NCBI GenBank assembly: GCA_023374025.1
Contig: SIJG01000013.1
Location: forward strand, 216,846 to 280,845
Length of the DNA: 64,000 bases
Direction of reading: 5' to 3'
Origin: Heterodera schachtii
Lineage: Eukaryota > Nematoda > Chromadorea > Rhabditida > Heteroderidae
Positions 1-13,400 of the stretch are shown here, one piece after another (positions within the stretch are counted from its first letter, which is position 1; every line of letters begins with the position of its first letter). The position numbers and the translations under genes were made by a program. The notes beneath the pieces were generated by a model that had not been told where the DNA came from, ran no database searches, and saw nothing but the letters and a program-made list of their open reading frames with translations.

Positions 1-160
1 GAGGAAAAAGTCTGACGAGCGCCACAGGCGGTTGACTGCGGGGGCCCGAAGGGCCCCCGCCAATCAGTCAACCGCCTGCGGATCACGCGCGGACTTCTTC
101 CGTAGCCCGTAGTCTCGCCCCACCTACTGGCCGCCGTAGTCGAGTGTGCGGCGGTTTTTT
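1..160. other. GC-rich patch with long hairpin
   Basis: A GC-rich stretch that ends abruptly at about 160, unlike the AT-rich DNA that follows. Positions 25-38 (CAGGCGGTTGACTG) are the exact reverse complement of 65-78. Inside them 39-47 (CGGGGGCCC) pairs with 51-59 around a GAA loop, so 25-78 can fold into one long hairpin with a short bulge at 60-64. No convincing reading frame was seen. It could be the end of a mobile element, an RNA gene or a structured 5' region of the gene starting at 303. The left part is cut by the window edge. Confidence 0.6.
131..160 (+). terminator. Hairpin followed by T6
   Basis: CCGCCG (131-136) pairs perfectly with CGGCGG (149-154) and is followed at once by six T (155-160). 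The shape resembles a bacterial intrinsic terminator; in a nuclear genome T4 or longer runs end RNA polymerase III transcripts. Together with the 25-78 hairpin it would fit the 3' end of a structured non-coding RNA. Function is inference only. Confidence 0.35.
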
Positions 161-542
161 AGCGCAATAAGCAAATTCAACCTTTTATATTTTGATTTGT
201 TCCATTTTTTGTGACTGACCGGTTTAAAACAGTTTTAACGATTTTGAGTCATTTCGCCATGCCACCACTTCAGTCAGTTACAATATTCAATTTTATTTTC
301 GTATGGAATCAACGCCAATTGAACAATTTGAATTGGAGAACAAAGTGACTAAGGAAAAGCTGACACTGAAACAGAAGACAGAAGAATCCATCGAATTAGA
401 ATATAATTGGCTGTTAAAACCAGGGCTTCGATCTCAAAATTTTTAAAATCCTCATTTCAGCTATAAAAAATCCTCATTTGCCATTAAAATATCTCAAAAA
501 AATCCTCATTTGGCATGAAAATTCCTCATTTTTTTAAACATC

Positions 543-1208
543 ATAAATTGCGGTGCTAGGTCGAACCGAAAATAGTCTCAGTGTGGGCGAACCGAAAAAT
601 TGTCTCAGTGTGAATAAAAATATTTAAATTTAATTATACAATTCTAATCATATAATTATTTAAAAAAATAATAGCGTGTGAATCAATAATTCCCAACACG
701 TATAATTTTACGAGCTACATAAATAAAAAAATTAATATACATATGATGGATTTTATATGTTAACGCAAAAAATAAAAATATAATTATAAATATTTTATCT
801 GTTAGTTGTATTTATTTTTATAATCATAAATTCGCTATTTCGGGAATCAAAATTATCAAATCTTTACATGAAATGCAAAGAAAATTAGCACCTTATCAAT
901 TGTCTTCAATTGTGAATTTTTCCTTTTTTAGTTTTGTAATAAAAATTATAAATTCTTTTTTATAAAGCATGCAATAAAAATTAAATCAAAATTACATTTA
1001 CAGTTCAAAATTAATATTTTAAATTAAATTTTTATTTTATCAATCACTGAGCTTTTTTGTGGAACGACTCACCACGGTGGAAAATTTAAAAAAAAGGTTT
1101 ATAAAATTATTTTTTATATAATTATATGATTTAGTGAATCTATAATTAAATTTAAATATTTTTATTCACACTGAGACTATTTTCGGTTCGTCTCACCACG
1201 ATAAATTG
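543..1208. mobile_element. Nested foldback element inside the hAT element
   Basis: Long inverted ends: the motif CGAACCGAAAATAGTCTCAG occurs at 563-582, again in variant form from 589, and in reverse complement near 1171-1191; the similarity continues through TGTGAATAAAAATATTT into the interior. The flanks carry ATAAATTG at 543-550 and 1201-1208, taken as an 8 bp target duplication (10 bp if the following CG is counted). Outer ends are CGGTGCTAGG and, reversed, CGTGGTGAGA. A further copy of the end motif lies inside at 1047-1076 and a relative is at 43369-43400. No coding capacity. Confidence 0.75.
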
Positions 1209-1439
1209 CGAACAAAATTAGTTAACTGTCATATTTTTCGTTTGAAACAATCCAATTCATCAATTTCTTGTCATTTATAAGCATTTTATGGAAGTCTGAG
1301 CACGAAAAATCGAAGTTGCACTTCACTTGGGCCAATGCTTTTACAGTGTCCACGTGTAATGAATTTCGTTTATCTGTCCACTGATCTGAGACCCACAAAA
1401 AAATTTTTTTTTTTTGTGCGCGATTTTTCCAAAAAAACT

Positions 1440-1575
1440 TGGGAACGTTGGGAGGAGGGGGTCCGGCAGTGCCGATAGGCGCTGCCGGAAATTTTTTGAG
1501 TGCGATTTGTTAACAGATTTTGTCAAAAAAATGATTTTGACTGAGGATTTTTCGAAAAAATGTTTAAGATTTGAA
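1440..1575. repeat. Dispersed hairpin repeat, copy 1
   Basis: CCGGCAGTGCC (1463-1473) and GGCGCTGCCGG (1478-1488) form an 11 bp hairpin with one T-G pair and a GATA loop. The surrounding sequence, including the downstream run TTTTGTCAAAAAA, recurs at 38760-38890, and a shorter relative with a compensated hairpin is at 23430-23490. The copy lies inside the hAT element. Confidence 0.6.
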
Positions 1576-2159
1576 GAAAAAGTTCGAACATTTTGCCAAA
1601 TATACTTAATTTTTCAAAAAATCATGCGTTTTTGTAACTTTTTTATCAAGAGACCACAAAAATCCTCAATTTCTCAAAAGACCACAAAAATCCGCAAATC
1701 CTCATTTTCCAAAAAAAATCCTCCTTGACCCTCTAAAAGACCACAAAATGAGGAAAAATCCTCACATATCGAAGCCCTGGTTAAAACGGTGCTCAATTGG
1801 GGAGACGGCGCCAATTAAGTGGGAAAACTGCGATAATTCGGTTGCCAATTTGAACTATATTTCAGATTTGATCCGCTGTTTGGCAATAATTGGTGTGCCA
1901 ATTTGAACAGTGTCCGATTTGATTTGGGTGGAAAGCATTGCATTGGGTGAGCGCAGAAACAGCAATTTTTATTTTGTCAAAAAATGAAAATAATTTTAGG
2001 CCATTGTCGCCACCAGCAGTGGAAGAAGAAGAAGAATTGGATTAAGCAATGAAAATTATATTTGTTGAAATGATCGACGATCTCATCAATTGGAATTTGA
2101 TTTGATGCTCATTTTTCTCCGAAATTCTTTTGTTGATTCTTTCGTTCGAATAAATATTC

Positions 2160-5100
2160 ATTTAATAATATTTATAGGGTTGCCAACTGAAAATTTTCAA
2201 AATCCGCATTTAATTCCGTCTTTCATGTCCATTTTGCTGCTAAAACTCGGTTAGTTCACACCACCCTTAAGAGACAAGTGATTTGATAAATTTGTTCAAT
2301 CAGCATCGAATTTATAAAATTTTGCGAATAACATTAAAGCATAAATATATATTAAATTTAATTTTGTAAAGGGCTCAGTTAATTAATAGCAAATAAAATA
2401 ACATAAACACATGATATTCAAAAGCATTGTTTTAATAATCAGAATGAAACACGTATTAAAAATATACTTCAAGAATTTATTTTTCAAATTAAACTACCAA
2501 AATAAAATAAAAATAATTTAAATAGAATGTAATAATAATATTAAAACAATAATTATATATGTCTCTATCAATATTAAAATAGTTTTGAACTATATTACTC
2601 CATACTTTATGAAAAGATGGAATAGGAATATAAATTAACAAATCTCATAGACAAAAAACTCAAGTATTAAAAACTAATCAAAAAGCATATTATCGACATT
2701 TTCAATCAGCTTGGTAAATGTTATTATATCTTACCTTTTTCGTTTTCATTGTTTATTTTCCATAAATAATTATTTTTTAATTGATGAATGATTTATTGTA
2801 TTTTTTTTGACCTGCTTTTATTCAGGTAATAATAGTAATTGTTGAATTAGCGTTTAATTAAACATAATTTACGGATAACATTTTTGTTATAATTAAAATT
2901 TGTGATATTTATTGTTAATATAATAATTATTTAGAGTTTTTATGCATATTTTCATAGGGTAATCTTTTTACTCTTTATTAAATACAGTTCTTCGTTAATA
3001 AATTTTTAAAATTATCATTTTTTACAATAAATTTAATAAAAAAATTAATAAGCAGCCCAAAGAATTTTTCGTACACATTTGCAATTTTTCGTACTTATTT
3101 TAATTTTATTTTGTTCGAGATTTTTTGGGGTCGATTCTTAAGGTTGTATTTTTAGTTTTTATTGCATTTTTTGTCAACAAATTTTAAACAAAACGCCAAA
3201 ATAAGGGCAAAACTTATTTTAATGGAGAATTGAAGAAATGATAAGAAAATACTTAGGAAAATCTTTAATTGATTATTTTCTTAAAATAGATGTTATGAGA
3301 GGTCTTTTAAATATTATGGATTTTTTTTTATCTTTTTAAAGTAGTCTGCCATTTTTTATTAGTTATTTTACTCGATGGTTTTGATATTTTTTTTGTTTTT
3401 TTTTAATTTACTTTTTTATTGTGGAGCATTTTTTTAATTTAGTCATTTTTGGACAAATTTCCTAACAAATCGTATAAAAATTGCAAAGTTCCAGATTTTT
3501 AAATTTTTCCGGATTGGAAAAGATACTATAAATAGAAAATTTAAAAAAACTCATGTGCATAAAGCTGAAGCTGAATTTCGTTTGTCTGCGTTCTTTATTT
3601 AATAGGTGTTTTTCTTTATATTGATTTTTTGTTAATTTTTACATTTAAGCAAAATTTTATTATAATAAAAGTGATTGCACATATTGAAACATTAATAAAT
3701 TAAAATTATATTTTAACAACTTTATTAATTTTAATTTGGGCCATTTAAAATATGTTTTGCAAAGTTTTTTAAATTTTTTATGTACGGAATTTTGATAGAC
3801 ATTGAATATTTTTTTAAATATTTTTTTTTTGAATTTATAGTTTATCAATTTTTTTATAAAAATATAGCTTATAAAAAATTGAAATATGCATTTTATTAAA
3901 TTTTTATTAACAAAAAATTTGTTAATTTTATATTATATTAGATTAATTCAATGTTTTTATCACAAATATTTATATTATTATATGTATAAAATAAATTTTA
4001 AATTAGAATTGCTTACAGTTCTTCTAAGTGCTCAAATTTTAATTTAATTTGATTTGTAAAGTTTATATATTACCACCTTTTTGTAATTGAATTACTATTC
4101 TTTTGAAGCATCAATCATTTTAAATTTTGATGTATTTCATTAACCTGTTTATTTATTTTTTCCTTTTAATTATATTCTATTCATGAATAGCAGAATATAT
4201 TATAATTTAATTTTTATTTATTTAATAAACATACTAATTTTGTTCTTTTAATTACATAGTTTAATTTAATTTTTATTACATATTGTTGCCAGACAATTTT
4301 CTTTATTTCTTTAAGTTTCTAAATTTAACTTTTTTTTTGTGAGTGTATGCCTGCCTTCAAAACCATTTAAAATTGCGAATGCAAGATGTTCTCAAAAATT
4401 TTTTGGATTTAAATTTCGTAATTAATTAATTTATTTTTTAATAAAATGCTATCATTGCCAAAATATGTAATTATAGTTGCTGCATTTTTTTACTCTTGCT
4501 CTATTTTTTAATATTCAAAATTATTTATTAACAAATGTTGGTTTTTCGTTGTAATTATTTCATTATTCTAGCTTTAGTTTGTTAAACTCCCGCCTGTCGA
4601 TTGGCAAAACTTTTGGTCGAGTCTTTAGTTGAATACTTTTTTTAAAATTAAATTTAGTGTCCATACTTACAAATTTTTATTGCATGTTAAATATTAATTA
4701 ATGATCCCTTGGCAACGCATCGAAATCTCTTTTTTGTTTGCTGGTAAAGGTGTTACGGACGGGATTTTCACTTTTTATTATAAATTTACATTAATTTCAA
4801 ATTAGTGTTAAAATATTTAAATTATAGATACTCAATCAAAATTTTTTCTTAATATAAAATATTTTGTTCATAACTTCTTAATTATAACCTTAAATTATTA
4901 TTTTAAAAATATAAAATTAACAATAATATTTTTTATTCTTGCGAATTTTTTAATTTATTTATCTTCTTGCTGTAAAGCAAGTTTTTAACTATTATTCGTC
5001 ATTTGTCTTCATTGGTAAATACCAATAATTATGCTTCGCATTACTCTCATATCTATTAAAGTTCGATGGTATACACAATTTCCAGCAATTTGTCTCAAAT

Positions 5101-8100
5101 AAATGAAACTATTTAAAGATGGATTATTTTAATGAGATTTGAAGAAAGTTATTTGAAGTCAATCAAATAAATTAATATGTGGTGAAACAATAATTTATCT
5201 AAATAAAAACAATTATGCTTAAGCAGAAATTATTTTTAGAAAATTAATATTCTGTTGTCATTTAAAAAAAAATCTGTATTTTAATTAATAATAAATTTAA
5301 TTAAAATACAAATTTGCTTTTTAATTTTGACTAGGTGATGAACAAATTAATATTGTATTTTTTATTGTTTTTTAAATTATTTTCGTTAGTAAATTAATAG
5401 GTAAAGTTTCAAAATCATATTTATGAATTAATAAAAAAAAATCATTTGACTTAAAAAATTATTATATTAATAGATTTTCATTTTAATGCAACAAAAAAAT
5501 TAATGAAGAAATGCTTTTACATCGATAACAAAATTTTTTCTTGATTTTAGAATTGTAAAAAATGAATAAGTCAATAAATTTTAAAATTTAGATAAATGTT
5601 TTTTATTTATTTTAATTATAATTAATGTTGCAATTAGATAGGTTGTTCATTTACTTTTATTTTACAACTTATTTTTGAGTCTTCATGAAATTTTTTTTTT
5701 TGAATATGACGAAATGGCCTTCACATGTCTTGTAGACCGCATTCTATAATTTCTCCGGTTGCATATAATTTAAAGAAAAAATTTCTGCGACTGACAGATT
5801 CTTTGGGATATTTAAGAACTAGCTATTTATTCAATATTAATTCAAAATAATTGTTTTGAATATCTTGTCATTGAATATTTAAACAATTTACTTTGTTCTT
5901 TTGTTTGGTTTGTATGTAAATTTTTCTGAAATTAAAATATTTACTTCAAGAATATTGTTTATGTTATTTTGTTAGGTAATTGAATGGAAAAATTTATTAT
6001 TTTCATACATAGTTAATTATTGAATTTCTTAAATTTAACTGTTTCATCCAATGAGTATCGATCGTATTCATGAAACAATAAGTTTTCTAACTGTTAAAGT
6101 TAACCGTTTGGTAACATACTGTATAAAATAATTTTCCTTATATTTTCTTATTATAAATTTCATATATTATAAATAATTTTATTTCTTTATTTTTACATTT
6201 GTAGTGTACTATCTTAAAATTATTTATGTATTTGTTTCTGTTATGTATATTGAGGAAAAAGGCTTGAATTTATTTATTCGAATTAATAATTTGTTTCTTA
6301 ATCCTTCTATATATTTTTATTTAATCCGGTTTTTTTTTTATTTGAAACACAAAATTTTTATAATATCTTAAATTTGTTGTTTTTTTCTTTTTTAAAATTT
6401 AAATTAACGATTTAAAGTTATTCAAAGAACGAAATCGAACATAAATCGTTATAATCTATTTTATTTTAATTGTATATAGCGTCTAAAATTGTGAAAATAT
6501 TTTTGATGGTTGATAAATAATACAATTTGATAAAGCATCTTTAAATTTCAATTTTCCCCATATGAGTTCATTACAATTTCATTCATTATATGTCTTTTAA
6601 ATTATTTTTTCATTTATCGAAATGTAATTAAATTTTATATTTATTAGTTTCAGTATAAAAGTAAATTTATTTCTTTTTAAATTAAAGTAATAACTTAAAA
6701 AGATAATTATGCAAGAAAATTTGATTATATCAATTAATCAAAGTTCACAAGAATTACTGAAAAAGATTAAAATAAATTAAACATAAATAATAATGACATT
6801 TTATTGCAAATTGGCATTTCATTACTTTCCACTTTTGTCTTAATAAAATGAAATAATTATTTATTTGCAAATTAAAAACACATTTTTATCATGTACATTT
6901 TTCACAAAACAGAGCTATAAATTAAAAATAACATAATAAATATTTTCTTAAATTAATTGGTTTTCCTTAATTTGCATTTTTACATTTTATTTTGTTTTTT
7001 TTTAAAGACAAATCGATGGCCTTTTTCTTCCCCTACCCATTCATCCTCTAGTCGCGATGACGAAGAACAGCGTACAAAAATTTATTTCCATCGCCTCTCC
7101 CTAATTAATCACATATTTTTTTTCTCAGGATAACGCGATGGAATAGCGAAGAAATGGCTTGGCCATTAGATTATCGATTAGGCTCAAAAAATGTCTTTAA
7201 TTTTGTTTTAAAGTAAAATATTATTTTTCGAATTCTCCCTTTTTTAAATATTTCATATTCTTTTAAAATAATTATTGTCTAATTTTTTATTCTTTATGCG
7301 CCAATTTCTTTTATTATTCGCATTTAATTAATTTTAAATCACATTTTTGGCGTTTTTTTATTTAATTTAAATGCGCCGTTAAAAATTGGCAAAATTTTTA
7401 ACGCGCTTATTTTATTGCATAAAAATGTAATTCTAACATTCATTGTCATAAAACAATACTTTGATTTTAATAATACTTCAGTCTTTTTTAGAGCATTTTA
7501 TTCATTATATTTTTTCACATTTGATAATTCATCATTAATTCTAACAACAAAACCAATAAAATAAAAAAGATTAACATGAAATAATAGTTGAAATTATGGT
7601 TCAAAATGCATGCAACAGTGAAGATATCTATGAATTTATAAAATACAGTATTTAATATACCAACAAAATGCACAAGCATAATATTATCATCACTAATGAA
7701 TATTTATATAAAAGAATTGAAATTCATTAGGCTATAAATTACATATACTAATCATTTCAAAGTATTTAATCTATAAATTTAAAATTCCAAAATGGCATAT
7801 TTTGATATTTTTTAAGAAAATAAAAGTCAAAATAAAGTGAAATGTATATATCTTCTACTAGTGATTTTATTAATTCTTAGAATTTATTGGTTTCATATTT
7901 GAGTTTCAAGAAATTGTTTCATGGGTTTTCGGCTATATGCATTAGATAATTCGACTTAGATTTTATTATGGGTATTTTTTAACAATTCAAATATCTTCTT
8001 TATATTCACATATAATTATTGCTTTTAACAAAGGATAAGTTGAAATCTTTTTCATTATTGTTAATTAAATTTTATATACATTTAATAAAAATATTAATTT

Positions 8101-10229
8101 ATGTTGTTACGTTACTTCTTTTTTGTAAAATCTGTTTTGATATTTAAGTACTATTTTTTCATATTTATTTAATTCATCAAATATAAAAATTAATTATTTT
8201 TTCTAAGCTTAGTTATTTAAATAAAATAAATTCTTAAAGTTCAATGCCTTTTCTTATAATTTACAAGAATTATGCTTTATTGCTCATTGCACTCTTTAAT
8301 CGTTTTTTGCGGAATTCAGATCTCACTCACGACACGAGAGAAACCACTTTTGCATTGGACGGTGGAGGAAATTATTTATGTTGGCTTTCTTTTTTAAATT
8401 TTTTTGAAATTAACTCAGTTAGGACATAGTATTGTGTTAATGAAATTATGGTAAATATTCATATGCTTTCATGAATAAATACAGCCTCTCGCATATATAA
8501 AAATAAATTTTTGTTTAAATTATATTATAAAAATTTTATATGTTTCTAGAGCTTTGTAAAAAAATTTTCTCGTTTAGAAGTCGTGACAGTTTTGAAAGAA
8601 CTTGTTCTTTTAAATTTATTGAATATTGTTTTTCAAATGGTTTTTTGTCATCTTTCATAAGAAGATATCATTACTTGCTTGTTCATAAAGGCTTTTTGCT
8701 TTGAGATTGCGAATTTTTATATTATATTTATTGAATTTATTTATAATTTTTATATTATGGCGAAGTAATGTTCCGTTGCTTGCGAATAGATTGAAGGTTA
8801 AATAAATATGATATTTTTAAAAAAAATTCGCCTTCATTATATTTGAGTCTTTTCATAAAATTCATACGTCTTTATTATGGATGTCTCTGGTTTGCAATAG
8901 TTTATTTAGCTTTAATATTTTAAAAAGAATTATCTTCTACAAAATAATGTTATTTTGATTATTTATATATTATTTTACGCATGGATAATATTACATTAAA
9001 AAGCTTTACAACATAAAATTTAAACCGATCAAAAGACATGTTATTTTAATTAATATAACCTAAAAATTATTATAAAATCATAAAAATTCAAAATTAAAAT
9101 ATATGTTAAATTATACAAACTATATTTTCAGTTAAACCATAAATAAAAATTATTCTGTATGAATCGCACTAATTACACTATTTAAAATTGATCTATTATT
9201 GATTTGAGGAGACTTTTGGTTCATGTTTGATTCTTAGTACAGGTTTAATTAAAAAGCATATAAAAACATATTTATGGTTCATCATCGTTGGGACGAAATT
9301 CCTCGATATGGATTTGGTAAAAATTAATGACAAAAATGAAATTGAAAATTCAAATGACTCATGACTTAGCAATGGATTATGTAATATTAAGAAATTATTA
9401 ATAAATTAGTATTGGAAATTGAAGTTCTTTACTTTCAAAACGTTGAAAAAAATTATTGATTTATCAGTATAAATTGCGTCTTTCCTACAGTTGATTGGTA
9501 AAGAAAAATAAAATAAAATATTTTATTAAGGTTTTAGTTTAGTTTAGTTGGGCGCCTGGAATATATGTCGAGAGCCAATCAGATGAAATGCTTACCTATT
9601 TTTCTGTCAGACTTAAAAAAATAAAAGATTTATTATTATTTTAAATGTTAAAAACATTGAAGAGCATAGAAAAATGTATAAAATTAATTTTAAATTAATT
9701 TCAACTAAAAATAACCTAAAGAACCATTGATTAGAAATCAAAAAATTAACTATCAAATTCCATACGAGTTAATTTAATCAGCTAAGTGTGTGTTGTGTGC
9801 ACTAAAGGAAAGCTTGTAAAGCTAAATATAATCATATTAATCATTATGAAAAAGATAATAAAAAAATAAGACTTAGTTTAAATATATGAAAAAAAGTCAA
9901 CAAAAAATATAAATTAATAAATAAAAAAATTCTTCTGAACTCAAATAATATAATATTGGTAACACTTTCAAAAATGAATTTTATATATCAAGCTATTTCC
10001 TTTAAGAATAACACTTTTGATAGCTAAAGATTAATAAATTAAACTATTTAAAGCTAAATCACTTTATGGAAATCATATGCATAACGAATGTAATTTGTCC
10101 CCAAAAGTATATTAATCATTACAACTAAATTAAAATTAAGAAAAAGAAAACACGACCATAGAATAATTTGATAAAATTCATGCACCATAACTTTTTATAG
10201 AAGCATATAAATTAAACATTTTTGGTAAC
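2160..10229. other. Gene-free AT-rich region, T-rich on this strand
   Basis: About 8 kb of very AT-rich sequence with runs of T and TTAATT motifs. No exon with both splice consensus and coding bias was found. The longest open frames (for example 3660-3848 minus and 8244-8429 plus) consist of Phe, Leu, Asn, Ile and Lys as expected from base composition. Slightly GC-richer islands at 4590-4620, 7015-7160 and 8300-8390 have no recognised content. A dispersed motif, GGTCGATTCTTAAGG-like, is at about 3130-3150. Confidence 0.6.
3110..3190 (+). repeat. GGTCGATTCTTAAGG dispersed repeat
   Basis: A short dispersed sequence built round GGGGTCGATTCTTAAGG followed by a TTTTT..ATTGCATTTTTT tail. Relatives are at about 12885-12955, 16090-16150 (GCCGATCCTTAGGGG) and, in reverse orientation, 47490-47550. 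At 12885 and 47490 the CTTAGGGGTGT-type half is present as well as the GTCGATTCTT half. Element type unknown. Confidence 0.45.
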
Positions 10230-10417
10230 TTTTGATAGTCCTGAGTATCCTCTATTTTCCTGTAAAATTTAAAAAAATTTCGCTGAGTCTCAAAGAAGTT
10301 GTGATCAAAAAGGTTTACCAAATCAATTTTTGTAATTTACAAGGCACGACTTTTTTAAAACACAACCAAATTTTTTGAAATTTTACAGATAAATAGAGGA
10401 CACTCAGGGCTATCAAA
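10230..10417. mobile_element. Short foldback (MITE-like) element
   Basis: About 45 bp at the left end (TTTTGATAGTCCTGAGTATC onward, 10230-10275) is repeated in inverted order at the right end (10371-10417), with a few mismatches, for example GATAGTCCTGAGT against GATAGCCCTGAGT. The middle is about 95 bp of AT-rich sequence. There is no coding capacity. Target duplication is not clear. An isolated GGGCTATC motif at about 54810 may be a fragment of the same family. Confidence 0.6.
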
Positions 10418-13400
10418 AAAGCAGCTAACAATTAGTCGGTCATATACATAAAAATTATTACATAGTTACAATAATTAAAATTAAAAACAATTAATTGTTT
10501 AAAGATGAAACAACAGAAAATTATATTTTGTTTTAGCATTGCAGATTTTTTAACACCTGTTTAATCTGAAAGTACTAATTTTCTGTATAAATAATGTGTT
10601 TAAGAAAATATATTTTAATCGAATATTAAAATATAAATATATAAAAGCCGCTATGCTTAAAAATAATTTTTTGAAATTTTTTATTTTAAATTAAATTTTA
10701 CGGTCCCAAGGAATACTAAATACAAAAATAAAATATTTTTTGAGTAAAACTAATAAACATAATATTGTTTAATAAAAATGAAAATTTCAAAACATTAATT
10801 AACATGTAACATGCGACCTTCATGTTAACGTCTTGAGCTCGACAAGAAGCCAAAATACGTAAACCCACCAATACGATGAGAAGTAAAATTAAAAAAGATA
10901 GTCTATATTTGCTTTTTTAACCAATTTAGTAAAATAAACCTACTAAATTTTTTAAAAAAATGATAATAAACATATGTATTTAGCATAAAGAAAAAATTTT
11001 TTATTTACATATTCTTTTAAATAATCAAAATAATTAACAAATTACAAAAGAAATACTTAATTTATTATATAAATTTTGAAGGTTGTTAGTCAGAAAGATT
11101 AGAAAAAAAAGTAATAATAAATTCACACAATTTATTAGGCAAGTTTAACCTCATATAATAAAATATTTAAAAAAAGTCTAGAAATTAATGAATAAGCACA
11201 TGCACGAATGATTTTGATGCAATATTAATTGATAATAATTATTAATTGGTTTGTACAATTGGTTAATGAACTTATTTCAAATAGAATGAAAGAAAATAAA
11301 TTATTTTTTGAGTTTTCTAAATCAAATTTAATTCTTTAAAAATAATATGCCAATTTAAAAATAACAAAGAAATGATTTAAAATTAATATAAAATGTATTT
11401 TTCATTATTGAAGAAACAACAAACTCCTACGAACAACAAAGCTAAGAAAATAGATGTATATAAATATAACGGGAAAAATAATAGGTAAAATTAAATATAA
11501 TCCGTGAAAGAATATTTACCGCAAAAATTATTTTTAAAAAAAGGTATGCAACTTAAATTGAAAAAACATGGACAAAATAAATAACATGCCTTATAAATTA
11601 AAATGATTATATGCAATTATCATTTATTTCGAAAATTAACTTATATACAAAAAAATTCATAAAATTAAAATGATTTTTTTTTTGAATATTATTTTCATCA
11701 AATTATATTAAATATTAATGATATCAAACAGAACAATATTTTCATTTACTAAAGATCAAGAGCATAAAAAATAAAAAAGGAATTTTTTTTAATATGAAAA
11801 ATAAGAAACAATTAATTATTTTTTTACCTAAAACATTTTTTAGCCTCCACTCGTAGCAGTCGCAGCCGGACACCTTTGTCAACAGAAATTATGTGGCAAT
11901 TTTGTACGGGTTATATCAATTTTTAATTATATAAAATAACGAAAATTTTCATAATTAAAGCAATTCTATTAAAGTTTTAACACCTTTAGAAACTTTTAGC
12001 CAATTTAAAATAAAAATATTTTCCTTTTTAAAAAATATAAATGATTAATATTGACAATTCATTTAAAAAATGTCTCTGAAGATTTTATTAAATAAAGTGT
12101 ATGCCAAGCGCTGCAAAAATAAGACACATATTGATCATTTATGAATAAATAATTGTTAAAATAAAATAATTTAGCGATAGTAAATTATATTATGTGTGTA
12201 TAACTTTAATATCATATATACGCAAAATTATTATTAGGAATCAAGTATTTAAATGAAGAAAAATTTTAAAATATTCCTCGATATAACAATAAAAGATCTA
12301 TCTGCTAAATTGTGCAACAAATAATCAATATTTATTTAGAGCAGGAAAAGAAGACACAAATTATGCGGAGGAATATTTAAAAACCAGAGAATGAAAATAA
12401 TGTAAAATGAACGAATGAACAGGGGAGGGTCAACATCTGGGGTATTTATGGGCCGAAAAAGACGGAACGGACCAACTGCGTCCCAGCCAACTGCGTCCCA
12501 AAATACTTTTAATTTTTTTTGAAATTCCTTGAAAAATATTTTTGAAAATAGAAAATTACGAAATTTTGAAAAAATAAATAACCTGGACTCTATGTTGGCC
12601 CTATCCTCGTTTCGGAACCAAGGAAAATCCAAGCCCAGGCCAAGATCTGTTTTTCTTCAAAAATTTTGTAACCCTCTGTAGTATTTTTAATTTTTACGAA
12701 TTTTCAAAAATCTGGGGGTGTATAGACGGCTGGTTGGATTACCAAACACCTAAATATTACGGAATTCGGTTCTGTTCTATGGAGTACACAGTACAGTATG
12801 GACGGGATCGGGATTTCAATTAAACAAATACTGAATAAGAAAAAAATTAGGGGAAGCATTTTTGTGAAATTTTTACAATTCTTAGGGGTGTTTTTTTGAA
12901 TTTTTTAGGTCGATTCTTGGGTGATTTTTCGTTTTTTTATTGCATTTTTTTGGTAAATTTTTCAAAACAGGGTGGGGGGGGGGAGAAAAAGGCCAACGAT
13001 TCGATTTATCTTTAATAAACCAAAATAAAAATGCTAATTAGGGAAAAACACTTAATTTAAAAATATTTGTATGTTATTTTAATTTCATGTTGTTTTGTGA
13101 AAAATGTAGTTAATAAAAAATGTTTTTAATTTGCTTTTTTAATAAAGAAAGGAATTTTTTCCGCAAATTCTTGATCGCAAAGATAGTTCATTGAATAAAA
13201 AGCATTCTAAAAGAAATAAAATTTAAAATATTATATTGAATTTATTTTTTAATAAAACTGCAATTCTTTTGTAATATAAAATTTTCAATAATAAGTGTAT
13301 ATTTATTTTTATTGTTTTAGGTTTTAATGTAACATTTATCAATTAATAAAACTATTGTTGATATTGAACTACAATAACATATAAAAGAAATTAAAATACG

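Larger units (their letters stand above)
413..1787. mobile_element. Non-autonomous hAT-type element with 8 bp TSD
   Basis: The element runs from 421 to 1779. Its ends are inverted repeats CAGGGCTTCGAT (421-432) and ATCGAAGCCCTG (1768-1779), flanked by the perfect 8 bp direct repeat GTTAAAAC (413-420 and 1780-1787). Ends beginning CAGGG with an 8 bp duplication are the hallmark of hAT transposons. Subterminal regions carry several copies of AAATCCTCATTT-like motifs on both sides. There is no transposase frame; much of the interior is the nested element at 551-1200. It splits a reading frame (see the gene at 303). Confidence 0.85.
303..2045 (+). pseudogene. Unknown gene interrupted by hAT-type insertion
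   Basis: An ATG at 303 opens a frame to 420. If the 421-1779 insertion and one copy of its 8 bp target duplication are removed, the frame continues without a break from 1788 to a TGA at 1904-1906, giving 78 residues beginning MESTPIEQFELENK. The join is exactly in frame, which supports a real coding exon. A TTTTAG acceptor at 1994-1999 followed by a reading ending SPPAVEEEEELD and TAA (2043-2045) may be a last exon, and AATAAA at 2149-2154 would be its poly(A) signal. The TGA at 1904 and the intron phase do not fit that exon simply, so either the gene has decayed or the true exon end is earlier (a TTTCAG at 1860-1865 is an alternative acceptor). No family recognised. Confidence 0.45.

Noticed and set aside
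131..160. Bacterial contamination suggested by an intrinsic-terminator shape
   Set aside because: The GC patch runs smoothly into AT-rich nematode-like DNA and no bacterial gene is present; Pol III or element end is at least as likely.
8244..8429. 61-codon frame near a GC-richer island
   Set aside because: No splice sites or homology; one of many short frames in this region.
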